This document shows positions 47,743-57,598 of a stretch of 64,000 nucleotides of DNA, one piece after another. Source of the DNA: a bacterium (GTDB taxonomy: Bacteria; Bacillota; Bacilli; Lactobacillales; Streptococcaceae); assembly GCA_905221455.1 (NCBI GenBank), contig CAJNDF010000006.1, positions 91,784 through 155,783 on the forward strand. The letters run 5' to 3'. The position numbers were made by a program, and so were the translations under genes. The notes under the pieces are model-generated. The model searched no databases, was not told the DNA's origin, and worked only from the letters and a program-made list of their open reading frames with translations. Position 1 is the first letter of the stretch. Each line of letters begins with the position of its first letter.

Positions 47743-48618
47743 TTAATTGTTATCTATAAGTTCCAATATTTCTGTATATCTCCTAAAAATTTCAGTGTCT
47801 TGTAGACCCGCTTCTTTTGCTGCTTCCCATCCCTGTCTTATGTACCCTAAAGTGTTTTCCTTTTCATCAAAACTATTCCATCCCTTTATGGTATAGATAG
47901 CTAAACGTTCTAATATACACTCTAGCTTGTCTATTAATAACTTTTCAGTTACTGTATTAATAATGCTTCCTTCCCTACCTATCCTATATATATATAAATG
48001 TTTGTTAATATAAGTACTACGAGATGATTTCGCAAATAATTTATAATTTGTTCGACTGTCTTCTGTAAGTTTACCTTTGGGAAACTTAATATTATCAAAT
48101 AAGCTTCGACTAAAAAGAATTCCCCAACTCGTTACAAAAGAAAAATCACGTCGTTCCAAGAAGGGTAGTCTATTAATCAATTCTTCTCCTTCATAGGTTT
48201 CTTCATAATAGTCATCCCAAATATGAATTAAATAATGATTCTCCTTATTATCAAATTGAGAATAACTGGAAACAACGATTTCAGAATTATTGTTTAAAGC
48301 TGCTTGATACATATCCTCAACATATGTTGGTTCAATCCAATCATCTGAGTCTATGAAAGTAAGGAATTTCCCTTTTGAACGATCTATGCCATAATTTCGT
48401 GCATCAGATAGTCCTCCATTTTCCTTTTCAAAATATCGGAATCTACTATCTCTAGCAACATATTCTTGGCAAATTTCTCCAGATGAATCTGGTGAGCCAT
48501 CATTTATCAACAAAACTTCTATATTTGAATAGGTTTGATGTTCAATACTATCCAAACACATTCGAATATACTTTTCGACATTATAAATTGGGACTACAAG
48601 ACTAACTAATTCTGACAT
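47743..48618 (-). CDS. family 2 glycosyltransferase
   Basis: A 291-residue GT2 enzyme for glycan extension on the adhesin. GT-A signatures: VSLVVPIYNVEKYI at the start, LLINDGSPDSSG (nucleotide site), ENGGLSDARNYGI and the DSDDW acidic motif near residue 95. I use the ATG at 48616-48618 with AAAGGAG 5 bases upstream. It is very similar along its whole length to the C-terminal half of the next upstream gene (48659-50449), including the ending LQDTEIFRRYTEIL, so the two arose by duplication. Sugar unknown. Last gene before the terminator. Confidence 0.88.
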   Translation of the reverse strand: MSELVSLVVPIYNVEKYIRMCLDSIEHQTYSNIEVLLINDGSPDSSGEICQEYVARDSRFRYFEKENGGLSDARNYGIDRSKGKFLTFIDSDDWIEPTYVEDMYQAALNNNSEIVVSSYSQFDNKENHYLIHIWDDYYEETYEGEELINRLPFLERRDFSFVTSWGILFSRSLFDNIKFPKGKLTEDSRTNYKLFAKSSRSTYINKHLYIYRIGREGSIINTVTEKLLIDKLECILERLAIYTIKGWNSFDEKENTLGYIRQGWEAAKEAGLQDTEIFRRYTEILELIDNN

Positions 48619-48658
48619 TTCCACTCCTTTATTATAATTTGAATTACTTCTATATTAT

Positions 48659-50449
48659 TTAAATTTCATCAACTAATGATAATATTTCTGTATATCTCCT
48701 AAAAATTTCAGTATCTTGCAATCCATTTTCCTTTGCTTGTTGATATCGTAATCTCAAACAACCCAAGACATTGTTCTTTTCATCAGAATAATTCCAGCCC
48801 TTTATAGTATAAATAGCTAATCTTTCTAACAAGCATTCTAAAACATCTGTTAAAAGCTCCTCACTGATATTGCTAGTAACACTCTCAATACCTTTTCTAT
48901 GATAATAAATTTCTTTGTGGATATAAGTAATATATTCGGAATTAAAAAATAATTTATAATTTGTCCAAGAATCTTCAATCATCTTTCCTTTGGGAAACCT
49001 AATATTATTGAATAGTTTCTTCTTAAATAAAATTCCCCAACTCGTTACAAAAATTAACCCATTCAATTCCAATGATGGAAGTTCTAATACAAGCTCTTCT
49101 CCAGTATACGTTTTCTCATAATAATCGTCCCAAATGTGAACATAATAATTACGATCACTTTCGCTATATATTGTATAGTGTGCTACAACTGAATCAGAGC
49201 ACGTTCTAATCGCAACACTATATAAATCCTCAACATAAGTATGAGTTATCCAATCATCTGCATCAACAAACGATAAATATTCCCCTCTTGCATGAGAAAT
49301 TCCATAATTTCTTGCATCAGATGAGCCTCCATTTTCCTTTTCAAAATATCGGAAACGACTATCTCTTGCAACATATTCTTGACAAATTTCTCCCGAAGAA
49401 TCTTGTGAGCCATCATTTATCAATAGAACTTCGATATTTGAATAGGTTTGATGTTCAATACTATCCAAGCACATTCTAAGATAATTTTCAACATTATAAA
49501 CAGGAACTATAATGCTAATTAGTTCTCCACCATTTTCTACTTCAATCTCTTTTACTTCATCTGTCAAAAATGGATATTGTCCTTGTTCAGCCAATTCTAA
49601 TTTTTCACGTACTTCCTTTGCCTCATCAATATAACCATGTTCTTCTAATTGCCCTAATATTCTCTGTAACACATAGCGATACATATTAAAGGAAAGATTG
49701 ATATCAAGCCCTTCTAAATCTTTGGTTGATTTTATTCTTTCTTCTAAAGCATCAATATAGTCAAGATGCTCTACAGAAAATCCACTTGACAAACCTTCAT
49801 TATTAGAACGGTAAACATATGAATCTCCGTTAAAGGCATATATGCTTTTCGCATTCAAATATAATTTCCACATGATAAACTGATTTTCTGCATATCGCCC
49901 CAAAGGAAAGCGTAACTCCTTAAATAGTGTTCGCTTACATAATTTACCACAAGCTGTTGAAAAATTAAAAAACTGAATATCAAGCATAGAATCTAAAAAT
50001 TGAATGGCTTGAGTACTTGTAAATGATATCAAGGAATCTCTTTTAAAGTGGTCTTTATAGAAATAAAAATTAGAACCATCAAAACGACTATAGCCTCCTA
50101 TCATAATATCTGCATCACTTAAGGTAGTAGCTATATAAAGTTTTTCAAGATGATCTTCAAAGAGAAAATCATCCGCATCGAGAAATGTAACATAGTCTCC
50201 TTGAGCTAAATCCAACCCAGAGTTTCGCGCATCAGATACACCTCCATTTTCTTTTTCAAAATATTTGAAACGGCTATCTAATCTTGCATACTCTTGACAA
50301 ATAAATCCTGAATTATCCGTTGACCCATCATTTACCAAAACCACTTCAAAGTTTGTAAAGGTCTGTTCCAAAATACTGTCCAAACATTGTCGAAGATATG
50401 GTTCTACATTGTACACTGGTACTATGATGCTTATCTGAGTTTCTCTCAT
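48659..50449 (-). CDS. two-domain GT2-GT2 glycosyltransferase
   Basis: A 596-residue protein with two complete GT-A domains. Domain 1 (about 1-300): ISIIVPVYNVEPYL, ENGGVSDARNSGL, DADDF. Domain 2 (about 310-596): ISIIVPVYNVENYLRMC, ENGGSSDARNYGI, DADDW. Domain 1 resembles the separate gene at 51354-52259 (shared FYFY, KQ/MYR and EEHGY..EA..REKLE pattern), while domain 2 resembles the gene at 47743-48618. It therefore looks like a fusion of two gene types still present as neighbours. It may add two sugars in turn. Confidence 0.88.
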   Translation of the reverse strand: MRETQISIIVPVYNVEPYLRQCLDSILEQTFTNFEVVLVNDGSTDNSGFICQEYARLDSRFKYFEKENGGVSDARNSGLDLAQGDYVTFLDADDFLFEDHLEKLYIATTLSDADIMIGGYSRFDGSNFYFYKDHFKRDSLISFTSTQAIQFLDSMLDIQFFNFSTACGKLCKRTLFKELRFPLGRYAENQFIMWKLYLNAKSIYAFNGDSYVYRSNNEGLSSGFSVEHLDYIDALEERIKSTKDLEGLDINLSFNMYRYVLQRILGQLEEHGYIDEAKEVREKLELAEQGQYPFLTDEVKEIEVENGGELISIIVPVYNVENYLRMCLDSIEHQTYSNIEVLLINDGSQDSSGEICQEYVARDSRFRYFEKENGGSSDARNYGISHARGEYLSFVDADDWITHTYVEDLYSVAIRTCSDSVVAHYTIYSESDRNYYVHIWDDYYEKTYTGEELVLELPSLELNGLIFVTSWGILFKKKLFNNIRFPKGKMIEDSWTNYKLFFNSEYITYIHKEIYYHRKGIESVTSNISEELLTDVLECLLERLAIYTIKGWNYSDEKNNVLGCLRLRYQQAKENGLQDTEIFRRYTEILSLVDEI

Positions 50450-50465
50450 TATTCCCTCTCACTAT

Positions 50466-51350
50466 CTAATTCTCATCCTGAGAAATCAATAATAAATTTT
50501 CCTTAATATGGCGATATGTTTCTGTATCTTCCATACCCCAAATCATTCGCATATTATATTCCGTAATTTTTAAAAAGGTTATATAACGATCAAAATGCTT
50601 CGTCACATCATATCCCATAATAGCTAAAAGAGCTAAACGTTCTGCTACATGATTTAGTTGAGCAGTGACTAAAGGATAAATCTTACTTTTAGTTATTCCT
50701 GATTCATTTTCTCTGTAAATATATGTATCTTTATGGAAATAAACGATTTTCTGAACTTGTGTATAGATTTTATAGATCAAGGCCACATCTTCGCCAATAA
50801 CACCTTTAGGAAAGCGTAAAAACGAAAAGACACTTCTCTTGTACAATTTTCCCCATATAGTAGAAAATGACAAATCATTTCTTTCAAGAATAGCTAAATT
50901 ATCTAATAATTCTTCTGAACTATAATTTTTTTCATAGTAATCGCCAAATGTATGGAGATAGAAAGTATCTATAGACGTATGATAATTCATATAATTTGAA
51001 ACTGATATATCCGCATCGTTATTAATAAGAGTTTTATAGAGATACTCTAGATGAAGTGAATCTATATAATCATCCGAATCAATAAAAGTTAAATATTCTC
51101 CCCGAGCTCTCTCGATCCCGTAATTACGAGCGTCAGATAGTCCTCCATTCTCTTTTTCAAAATAATGAAAGCGACTATCTTTTTCAACATACTCTCTACA
51201 AATATCCCCTGAAGAATCAGGAGATCCATCATTTACTAAAATAACCTCAAAATGAGACAATGTTTGTTCTAAAATACTGTCTAAACATTGCCGAAGATAA
51301 TCTTCAACATTATATATAGGTACAATAATACTAATCAATTGCTTCTCCAT
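50466..51350 (-). CDS. family 2 glycosyltransferase
   Basis: A 294-residue GT2 enzyme. Motifs: LISIIVPIYNVEDYLRQC, LVNDGSPDSSG, ENGGLSDARNYGI and DSDDY. The C-terminal 100 residues differ from the neighbouring GT2 proteins (ending RHIKENLLLISQDEN), so it probably has its own acceptor or donor preference. It lies 3 bases from the upstream GT2 gene and 16 bases from the downstream one, in one operon. Confidence 0.87.
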   Translation of the reverse strand: MEKQLISIIVPIYNVEDYLRQCLDSILEQTLSHFEVILVNDGSPDSSGDICREYVEKDSRFHYFEKENGGLSDARNYGIERARGEYLTFIDSDDYIDSLHLEYLYKTLINNDADISVSNYMNYHTSIDTFYLHTFGDYYEKNYSSEELLDNLAILERNDLSFSTIWGKLYKRSVFSFLRFPKGVIGEDVALIYKIYTQVQKIVYFHKDTYIYRENESGITKSKIYPLVTAQLNHVAERLALLAIMGYDVTKHFDRYITFLKITEYNMRMIWGMEDTETYRHIKENLLLISQDEN

Positions 51351-51353
51351 ACG

Positions 51354-52259
51354 TTATTCTCCCGTATCTTCTAAAAATAAAGAATTCGTATTCTCAAAGT
51401 ATTCTAACTTTTGTCTCAATCCAACTGCTTCTTGAACAAATCCACTCTCTTCTAACATAGAGATATTCCTATTCAAAGCAAACTTATACTGTTTGAATGC
51501 CAACTCCATAGGATAACCCAATTCGGGCATTTTCATTAATGCCTGGATACGTTCCTCAATCGCCTCAATAAAATCCAAGTGAGATAGACTATAATTTTGC
51601 GTCAATCCCTTGTAATTCACCCTATAGGCATAGACATCTGACTGATAACGAACAATCACTTTACTTGCAAGATATAATTTCCACATAATAAATTGATCTT
51701 CTGCATATTTTCCTTTAGGAAAACGGATTGTCTCAAACAAATTCTTTTTAAATAACTTACCCCATACAGCCGAATAACGAAGAAGAGTATAATCTTCTTC
51801 ATCATCCATTCCCATAATGGCTTCCTTAGAGCTCACTGGATGCAATAGTTCTTCTTTTGGGACTGGATAAAAATAAAACATCCCTTCATCAAATCGGCAA
51901 AATGATCCTACAACAATATCGGCATTTGTCAAAACACTAGCATAGTACAAGTTTTCGATAGTTTTCTCGAACATAAAATCGTCTGGATCGCAGAAAAAGA
52001 TATAATCTCCACTAGCACAATCCAAACCCACATTACGTGCATCCGACTGTCCACCATTTTCCTTATCAATATAGATAAAACGCTGATCATCTTTTGTCAA
52101 CTCTTTTGCAATCTTTATACTGTCATCTGGACTACCATCATTCACAATAATAACTTCTAAATTCCTATAGGTCTGCGATAAAATATTATGAATACAATGT
52201 TCTATATAAGCTTCAACATTATAGACAGGGATAACAATTGATATTAATGGCAAATTCAT
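51354..52259 (-). CDS. family 2 glycosyltransferase
   Basis: A 301-residue GT2 enzyme. I use the ATG at 52257-52259 (MNLPLISIVIPVYN) because GAGGAGG lies 6 bases upstream. Motifs: VNDGSPDDS, ENGGQSDARNVGL and the acidic CDPDDF (Asp-x-Asp with a proline in the middle). The C-terminal part matches the first half of the double GT2 at 48659-50449. Confidence 0.87.
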   Translation of the reverse strand: MNLPLISIVIPVYNVEAYIEHCIHNILSQTYRNLEVIIVNDGSPDDSIKIAKELTKDDQRFIYIDKENGGQSDARNVGLDCASGDYIFFCDPDDFMFEKTIENLYYASVLTNADIVVGSFCRFDEGMFYFYPVPKEELLHPVSSKEAIMGMDDEEDYTLLRYSAVWGKLFKKNLFETIRFPKGKYAEDQFIMWKLYLASKVIVRYQSDVYAYRVNYKGLTQNYSLSHLDFIEAIEERIQALMKMPELGYPMELAFKQYKFALNRNISMLEESGFVQEAVGLRQKLEYFENTNSLFLEDTGE

Positions 52260-52273
52260 GTACATCCTCCTCA

Positions 52274-54331
52274 TTATTTGGAAAAATCTGCGACAATTTG
52301 TCTGTTATAATTTTCATCTTCAATAAACTCAATATCCTGATCGAAATTAAATTCAGCAGTATGTTTATGTTTTAATTGAACCTTTGTTTCAGCCTTCATT
52401 TGCATCCATTCATACTCTGAATCAATATGACCAAGATCTAAAGCACGATATCCTTGTTGAGTTAATTGGTAAGCTATCACCTTAGCAGTTGGCCCCAACA
52501 TCAATAAAATCAATCGTCCTTCTGAATGTTCTAAAATCTTTTCTCTAATTTCCTTGATTTTAGAAAAAGCATTATGTGAGGGACAAATAATGCGCTTAAT
52601 TGAATTTGCTTTATCAAACAAATCATTTCCAACCCCTGACCGTGAAGTTACTCCTTCTACAATTAGTAAGTCTTTCCCTTCGAACAATTGTTTCATTTTT
52701 TCAAATTGATCAAACGCACGAGTCCGATCTTTACTATAGATATACGGTCTAGAAATAAAGGCTGAACCATATGTTTTAGATTGGCAATACTCTTTAAAAA
52801 AGTCTGCGTAGCGATCTAATTCTTTTTTCCAAAAAATTTCCGAATTATAATCTAGGGGAAATTCTCCCTTGAAAGCTTTAAATACTTCTGGCATACAAAG
52901 TAACATTTCTTCTTGATTTGCCGTCAGTAAGATTTCTTTCATACCTCTCGCTAACTCTTCGTTATATTCTTGAAAAGCGATGCTATACCCATTCATAATA
53001 TTAAACTCTCCGTCACCAAAACGGATGAGTGATTTCTCCGTTTTCAAAAGTTCATCCAAGGTTTCATCTATGGACATGACTGAAATATCAAATAAATCTT
53101 CTTGTTTAAATTCTTGATTAAATCTATCTACTCCAACTTCAGAAAGTAAACGAATAGCATCATCAAGCTTTTCAATTTCTTTTCTCAGAAATAAATACTG
53201 AGCTATCTTTCCCTTATGAGTAGCATAGAATGAAAAAATAGGTTTCTTCAGCTGGCTTATGCGTGTTAAAATAGTTTCATCTATTTCTCCATAATTAACA
53301 TTCAGATAGGCATCTACATCCTTAAATAATTCTTCTAAGGTAGCTGTAGTGCACTCTGGATGCAAATAGACATTATCTAACTGTCCTAAACCATTCAGAT
53401 ATGAACCTACTGGAGTGTAAGCAGCTATATGGAAGCGATGTTCTGGAAAGGCACTTGCTAAATGTTCAATTTCTTCAAACTCTTCTGTACTAGTTAATGT
53501 AAGAAAATCTAATCCTTGCTTTTCTTTTTTTAAAGAAAATTCACCTAGATGATGGGCTAATAGCTGAGAAAGCTCTAAATTATAAAATTCCCACCATTTT
53601 TCACGAAATCTGTAAGAAACTGAACTATTCCATGGTTTTCTATTAGTTGTATAATGAATCACAAGTGGTTCATCCTCTAGATTAAAATGTTCTGTCCAAT
53701 GATTATAAAAAGCAACCAAATCATAACCTACTTGAACATTAAACCGCTTATCCAACTCCAACCAATTATCCTGAAAAACAGAGTTCAATATCGTTTGATC
53801 TCCGTTAAAATGTTCCAATTCCCAATGTTCGCTTTTCTTACCTTCAGATAACTCTAAACATTGATCCGAAACAGATAAATCCTTCCATTGTAGATTATCA
53901 ATAAGCATAACACCGGTATTAAAACTACCATCCACATCACGTACAGCAGCTAATGGAAAGCCTTTTAAATCTGTTAAGAAAAAAGAGGTTAAGCTGCTAT
54001 TAACAATAACATCTGTATCTAGATAAAGCACTCTCTCCCTATCAATAAGGCGAGGAATAAAATACTTAGCATAGGCAATCGGACTAATGTGATTTTGGGT
54101 TCTCCACTCAGCTGAAATCAATCCCATATCAAAGGGAATATTGTAAATTTCCCCTCCCAAATTTCTCACTATACGTCTCATTTTTCTAAACCAGTCTGGC
54201 ATAATACCTTGATTAATGATATAAAAATCGACTGATTTATTGTGATACATGATGGATTTCATGGTCACAGTCAATTGTTCTGTATAAGCTTGATCAGCAA
54301 TCAAAACGATTGCAATTCTATCTGATGTCAT
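52274..54331 (-). CDS. GT8 / GtfB-like module / GT-D (DUF1792) fusion glycosyltransferase
   Basis: A 685-residue three-part protein. Residues 1-260 are a GT8 domain with DTD at 105-107, NTGVMLIDN and the HYTTNRKPW region. Residues about 275-400 match the GtfB C-terminal module (FLTLTSTEEFEEIEHLASAF, then HIAA, AYLNVNYGE). Residues about 415-660 are a DUF1792/GT-D domain with RFGDGE at 437-442 and the SRSGVGNDLFD and LMLGPTAKV segments; GT-D enzymes such as dGT1 of S. parasanguinis add glucose to the SRR glycan. Expected to add two sugars while held on the acceptor by the module. Confidence 0.87.
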   Translation of the reverse strand: MTSDRIAIVLIADQAYTEQLTVTMKSIMYHNKSVDFYIINQGIMPDWFRKMRRIVRNLGGEIYNIPFDMGLISAEWRTQNHISPIAYAKYFIPRLIDRERVLYLDTDVIVNSSLTSFFLTDLKGFPLAAVRDVDGSFNTGVMLIDNLQWKDLSVSDQCLELSEGKKSEHWELEHFNGDQTILNSVFQDNWLELDKRFNVQVGYDLVAFYNHWTEHFNLEDEPLVIHYTTNRKPWNSSVSYRFREKWWEFYNLELSQLLAHHLGEFSLKKEKQGLDFLTLTSTEEFEEIEHLASAFPEHRFHIAAYTPVGSYLNGLGQLDNVYLHPECTTATLEELFKDVDAYLNVNYGEIDETILTRISQLKKPIFSFYATHKGKIAQYLFLRKEIEKLDDAIRLLSEVGVDRFNQEFKQEDLFDISVMSIDETLDELLKTEKSLIRFGDGEFNIMNGYSIAFQEYNEELARGMKEILLTANQEEMLLCMPEVFKAFKGEFPLDYNSEIFWKKELDRYADFFKEYCQSKTYGSAFISRPYIYSKDRTRAFDQFEKMKQLFEGKDLLIVEGVTSRSGVGNDLFDKANSIKRIICPSHNAFSKIKEIREKILEHSEGRLILLMLGPTAKVIAYQLTQQGYRALDLGHIDSEYEWMQMKAETKVQLKHKHTAEFNFDQDIEFIEDENYNRQIVADFSK

Positions 54332-54358
54332 TTCTCCTCCGAAATCCCATGATTAATA

Positions 54359-56596
54359 CTATTCTGCACTCAAGTCTACAACAACCTGACTCAAATATGC
54401 TTCATCATCTGCTAATTCTATTTCTGTATCTAGATTAAACTCTGCAGTATGCTTGTTGTGTAATAAAACCTTATTTTCAGCCCCCATCTGCATCCACTCA
54501 TACTCAGAATCGACATGTCCGATATCAATTGCCTGCATACCCTTGGTAGCAAGTTGATAGGCTAAAACCTTAGCTGTAGGACCTAGCATTAACAAAACCA
54601 AACGTCCATCAGCATGGTTCATTATTGCTTCCATTATCTCATCTTTCTTATCATAGGCATGTCGAGATGGGCAAATAATTCGCTTGATACTATTGGCGCC
54701 ATCAAATAAATCATTTCCTACCCCAGATCTAGAAGCATATCCTTCTACGATAAGGATATCTCTTCCTTCCCATAGTTTTTTCAACTTTTCAAATTGTGAT
54801 TTTGCTTTTGATTTATCTAAAAAATCAATATAAGGTCTGGAAATAAAAGTTGAGCCGTACCAAGAATTTTTACAATACTCTAGATAAAATTCCTCATAAT
54901 CCTCTAAATATTGTCTCCAAAATGCTAAAGCGTCCGGAACAAAAGAGAAACGATTTTTTAACCCCTCTTGTAAACCAATGACTAATGTAGGACTACTTTC
55001 TTGACTAAAAATAAATTTCAATTCTTCTGCAAGATTAGGGTTATATTTCTGATAATTAATAGATTGTCCTAGCATGATTGCAGCCTCGCCATCACCAAAG
55101 CGAGCTATTGAAGATTGATGTTCCAGAATATAATCAAGCGTTTCATCTATGGTCTGCACTTCAAAATCAAATGGTTTATTGGGCAATTGTTTTGTTTCAG
55201 CATAATTCCTAATTGCAGCTACCATAGTATCAACATTTTTGATAGAAAAGAGATACTGTCCTTTTTCTCCATTTTGTGTTTTATAAAAGGCAAAACTAGG
55301 AATATTTTTTTCTACTAAACCATTAAATACACCATCTACTTCCCCACCATAGTTGATATCCAAATATAGATCAGTCTTGTCTAATAGTTTGTCAATCTGT
55401 TCTGAATCTGAGGCCGGATAGAGATAGACATTTTCTTTCTCGGCCAAGTTAGTCAAACGTGGTCCCATAAGAGTTCTAGCAGCAATGCTAAAATCACACT
55501 CAGGAAGTTGTTCTACTAGGTATTCAATCTGTTCCAAATCCTGGCTATTTGTAACTGTCAATAGTCGAATACCTTGTGATGTTTGATTGTTACTAATTCC
55601 TAATTCAAAAACTGCTTGCAATAAGAACTGTTTTGCATAAAAACCTTGACTTAGTAAAAAGGAAAAATAACGTACTCTACTACACATTTGAAGATAGGCT
55701 TCTTCTGACAGTTGTTCCACCAAATGGCTTGCTTCCTCTAAGTTATCAACTACAAATCCCAATCCTTGCTCTACTATAAAGTCCGAGTTAGACAAGGTAG
55801 CAGGAATAATGACAGGGATACCTGCCGCCAAATAAGTACTCAACTTATAAGAAACATTCATACTGTAATAATCTATATTTTGTTCCTCATTTTGATGTGT
55901 AGTCCAAACCAGTCCAAATCCACCTTTTGATAACTCTAAGAGCATTTCTTCATCAGTCTTCCAGCCCGCAATATGAACTTGATTTGATAAAGAAAGTTGT
56001 TCTTCATTTGAAAATACAGTTAGCGGAACTGTCCCCTCCCAGGTTTTTAATTCTGGGAAACGGCTTAAATTTCCTGCAAAATAGATTTCTTTTTTAAATA
56101 TAGGTTCATGTAAGTCCAAATCATGAGGATGATCCCACATTCTTTGAAAAATGATTTTTTTAACATTCAAGCCATTTTGAAGCAGTTTCTCTTTCATAGC
56201 TTCTGATGGTAAGATGATACTATCTGCCATGTTGTATAGATTGATGTAATCCTGCATCAGAAATCCATTTGCTTTAAACATTAGAGGAATCACATCATGG
56301 ACAAATACTATGATTTTCACATTGAGAAGTTTCAACTTACTTAAAAACTCTCTTTCAAACTCTAGACCATTCCAAGTAGGTGTTTGAAAAATGACCACAT
56401 CTCCCATTGAAACACTTGCTAGAATCCCGTCTAATCTTCTACTTCTCTCTTCTACAGTTTCAGCTGATGCATGGTAAAAATAAATCCCTAACTCTCTAAA
56501 TCCTAGTTGAGTGGCAATTTTTTGAACAGCATTTTGAGCAATAGTTGCTGTACTTTCCCTAGCCATTCCATAAAGATTGGTAATATGTAATTTCAT
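54359..56596 (-). CDS. Gtf3-like / GtfB-like module / GT-D (DUF1792) fusion glycosyltransferase
   Basis: A 745-residue protein. Residues 1-335 match Gtf3/Nss, the GT-B enzyme that adds the second sugar (glucose on GlcNAc in S. parasanguinis and S. pneumoniae): MKLHITNLYGMARESTA, FVHDVIP, YKLSTYLAAGIPVI. Residues about 343-465 are the GtfB-like module (LLTVTNSQDLEQIEYLVEQL). Residues about 478-730 are a GT-D domain with RFGDGE at 499-504. In other species Gtf3 and dGT1 are separate proteins; here the second and third steps appear fused. No stand-alone gtf3 is seen in the window. Confidence 0.87.
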   Translation of the reverse strand: MKLHITNLYGMARESTATIAQNAVQKIATQLGFRELGIYFYHASAETVEERSRRLDGILASVSMGDVVIFQTPTWNGLEFEREFLSKLKLLNVKIIVFVHDVIPLMFKANGFLMQDYINLYNMADSIILPSEAMKEKLLQNGLNVKKIIFQRMWDHPHDLDLHEPIFKKEIYFAGNLSRFPELKTWEGTVPLTVFSNEEQLSLSNQVHIAGWKTDEEMLLELSKGGFGLVWTTHQNEEQNIDYYSMNVSYKLSTYLAAGIPVIIPATLSNSDFIVEQGLGFVVDNLEEASHLVEQLSEEAYLQMCSRVRYFSFLLSQGFYAKQFLLQAVFELGISNNQTSQGIRLLTVTNSQDLEQIEYLVEQLPECDFSIAARTLMGPRLTNLAEKENVYLYPASDSEQIDKLLDKTDLYLDINYGGEVDGVFNGLVEKNIPSFAFYKTQNGEKGQYLFSIKNVDTMVAAIRNYAETKQLPNKPFDFEVQTIDETLDYILEHQSSIARFGDGEAAIMLGQSINYQKYNPNLAEELKFIFSQESSPTLVIGLQEGLKNRFSFVPDALAFWRQYLEDYEEFYLEYCKNSWYGSTFISRPYIDFLDKSKAKSQFEKLKKLWEGRDILIVEGYASRSGVGNDLFDGANSIKRIICPSRHAYDKKDEIMEAIMNHADGRLVLLMLGPTAKVLAYQLATKGMQAIDIGHVDSEYEWMQMGAENKVLLHNKHTAEFNLDTEIELADDEAYLSQVVVDLSAE

Positions 56597-56707
56597 TATT
56601 CTTCACTTTCTGATAATTTATTGGCTGTCGATATAGATTGACTATTAAACCAAAGTGTTTATCCTAATATAATTACTTCATATTGGAAAACGTTGCAGTT
56701 CTATTTT

Positions 56708-57592
56708 TTAGTCAGCACCTTGCAACAAGTAAATTGTTTCATTAATCCATCTCATAGTTTCAGTCGAGTCTAATTCTACGTTTTTTAGCCATTTTTTCTT
56801 TTCATGAAGTTTCTTCAAACATTCATCTACATATCCTTTTGTATCTATCCCTCTTGATGAAAGGAGTGCGATAAAGTTCAAGCGTTGCTGGATATCACTT
56901 CTAACAGCATCTAAAGTAAAATGTTTTGAAATTCTCTCATCTGTACGATAATTATATGTTTCCTTATTAACATAAACAACTTTATCAGATACCATATATA
57001 TTTTAAACCAAAATTCCATATCCTCTCCATATGGAGTAGCTACATTAAAAGCAATATTTTCTAGCATGTTTCTATGAACCAATTTACCACTAACAAAACG
57101 GTAAGAATTATCAAAACCATCTAAAGACAATAACTCGTCCATTAACTTTTTATTTGTAAATACTTTTTTATCGTAACCTCTTTGAAATGCATGTACATAC
57201 CAACAATTGTCTCCCATTTCAAATCTCTTATATGTAGAAACTGCTATATCAGCATTCTCCTTAATAAGTTCATCGTAAAGTGTCTCCACATAATCCGAAT
57301 CTACCCAATCATCTGAATCAATAAAGGTGATATATTGCCCTTTTGAATGTTCTATACCTAGATTACGTGCTGAAGAAACTCCACCATTTTCCTTTTCAAA
57401 ATAACGAAAACGAGAATCCTTCTCGACATACTCTCTACAAATATCAGCAGAATGATCTGGCGAACCGTCATTTATTAGTAAACACTCAAAATTTTGATAA
57501 GTCTGACTCATAATACTATCCAAACACTGTCTCAAATAATTTTCAACATTGTAGATAGGGACTATGATACTAACTAATTCTTGTCTAATCAT
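56708..57592 (-). CDS. family 2 glycosyltransferase
   Basis: A 294-residue GT2 enzyme. Motifs: VSIIVPIYNVENYLRQC, LLINDGSPDHSA, ENGGVSSARNLGI and DSDDW. It is closely similar to the next upstream gene (57599-58474) over the full length, sharing AFQRGY, GEDMEFW and IQQRLNF, so the pair is a tandem duplication. Sugar specificity may have diverged. Confidence 0.87.
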   Translation of the reverse strand: MIRQELVSIIVPIYNVENYLRQCLDSIMSQTYQNFECLLINDGSPDHSADICREYVEKDSRFRYFEKENGGVSSARNLGIEHSKGQYITFIDSDDWVDSDYVETLYDELIKENADIAVSTYKRFEMGDNCWYVHAFQRGYDKKVFTNKKLMDELLSLDGFDNSYRFVSGKLVHRNMLENIAFNVATPYGEDMEFWFKIYMVSDKVVYVNKETYNYRTDERISKHFTLDAVRSDIQQRLNFIALLSSRGIDTKGYVDECLKKLHEKKKWLKNVELDSTETMRWINETIYLLQGAD

Positions 57593-57598
57593 TTTTTA

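Noticed and set aside
48659..50449. Assembly artefact joining two GT2 genes
   Set aside because: Both halves are complete, the linker is unique sequence, and each half differs clearly from its neighbour relatives, so a real fusion is more likely.
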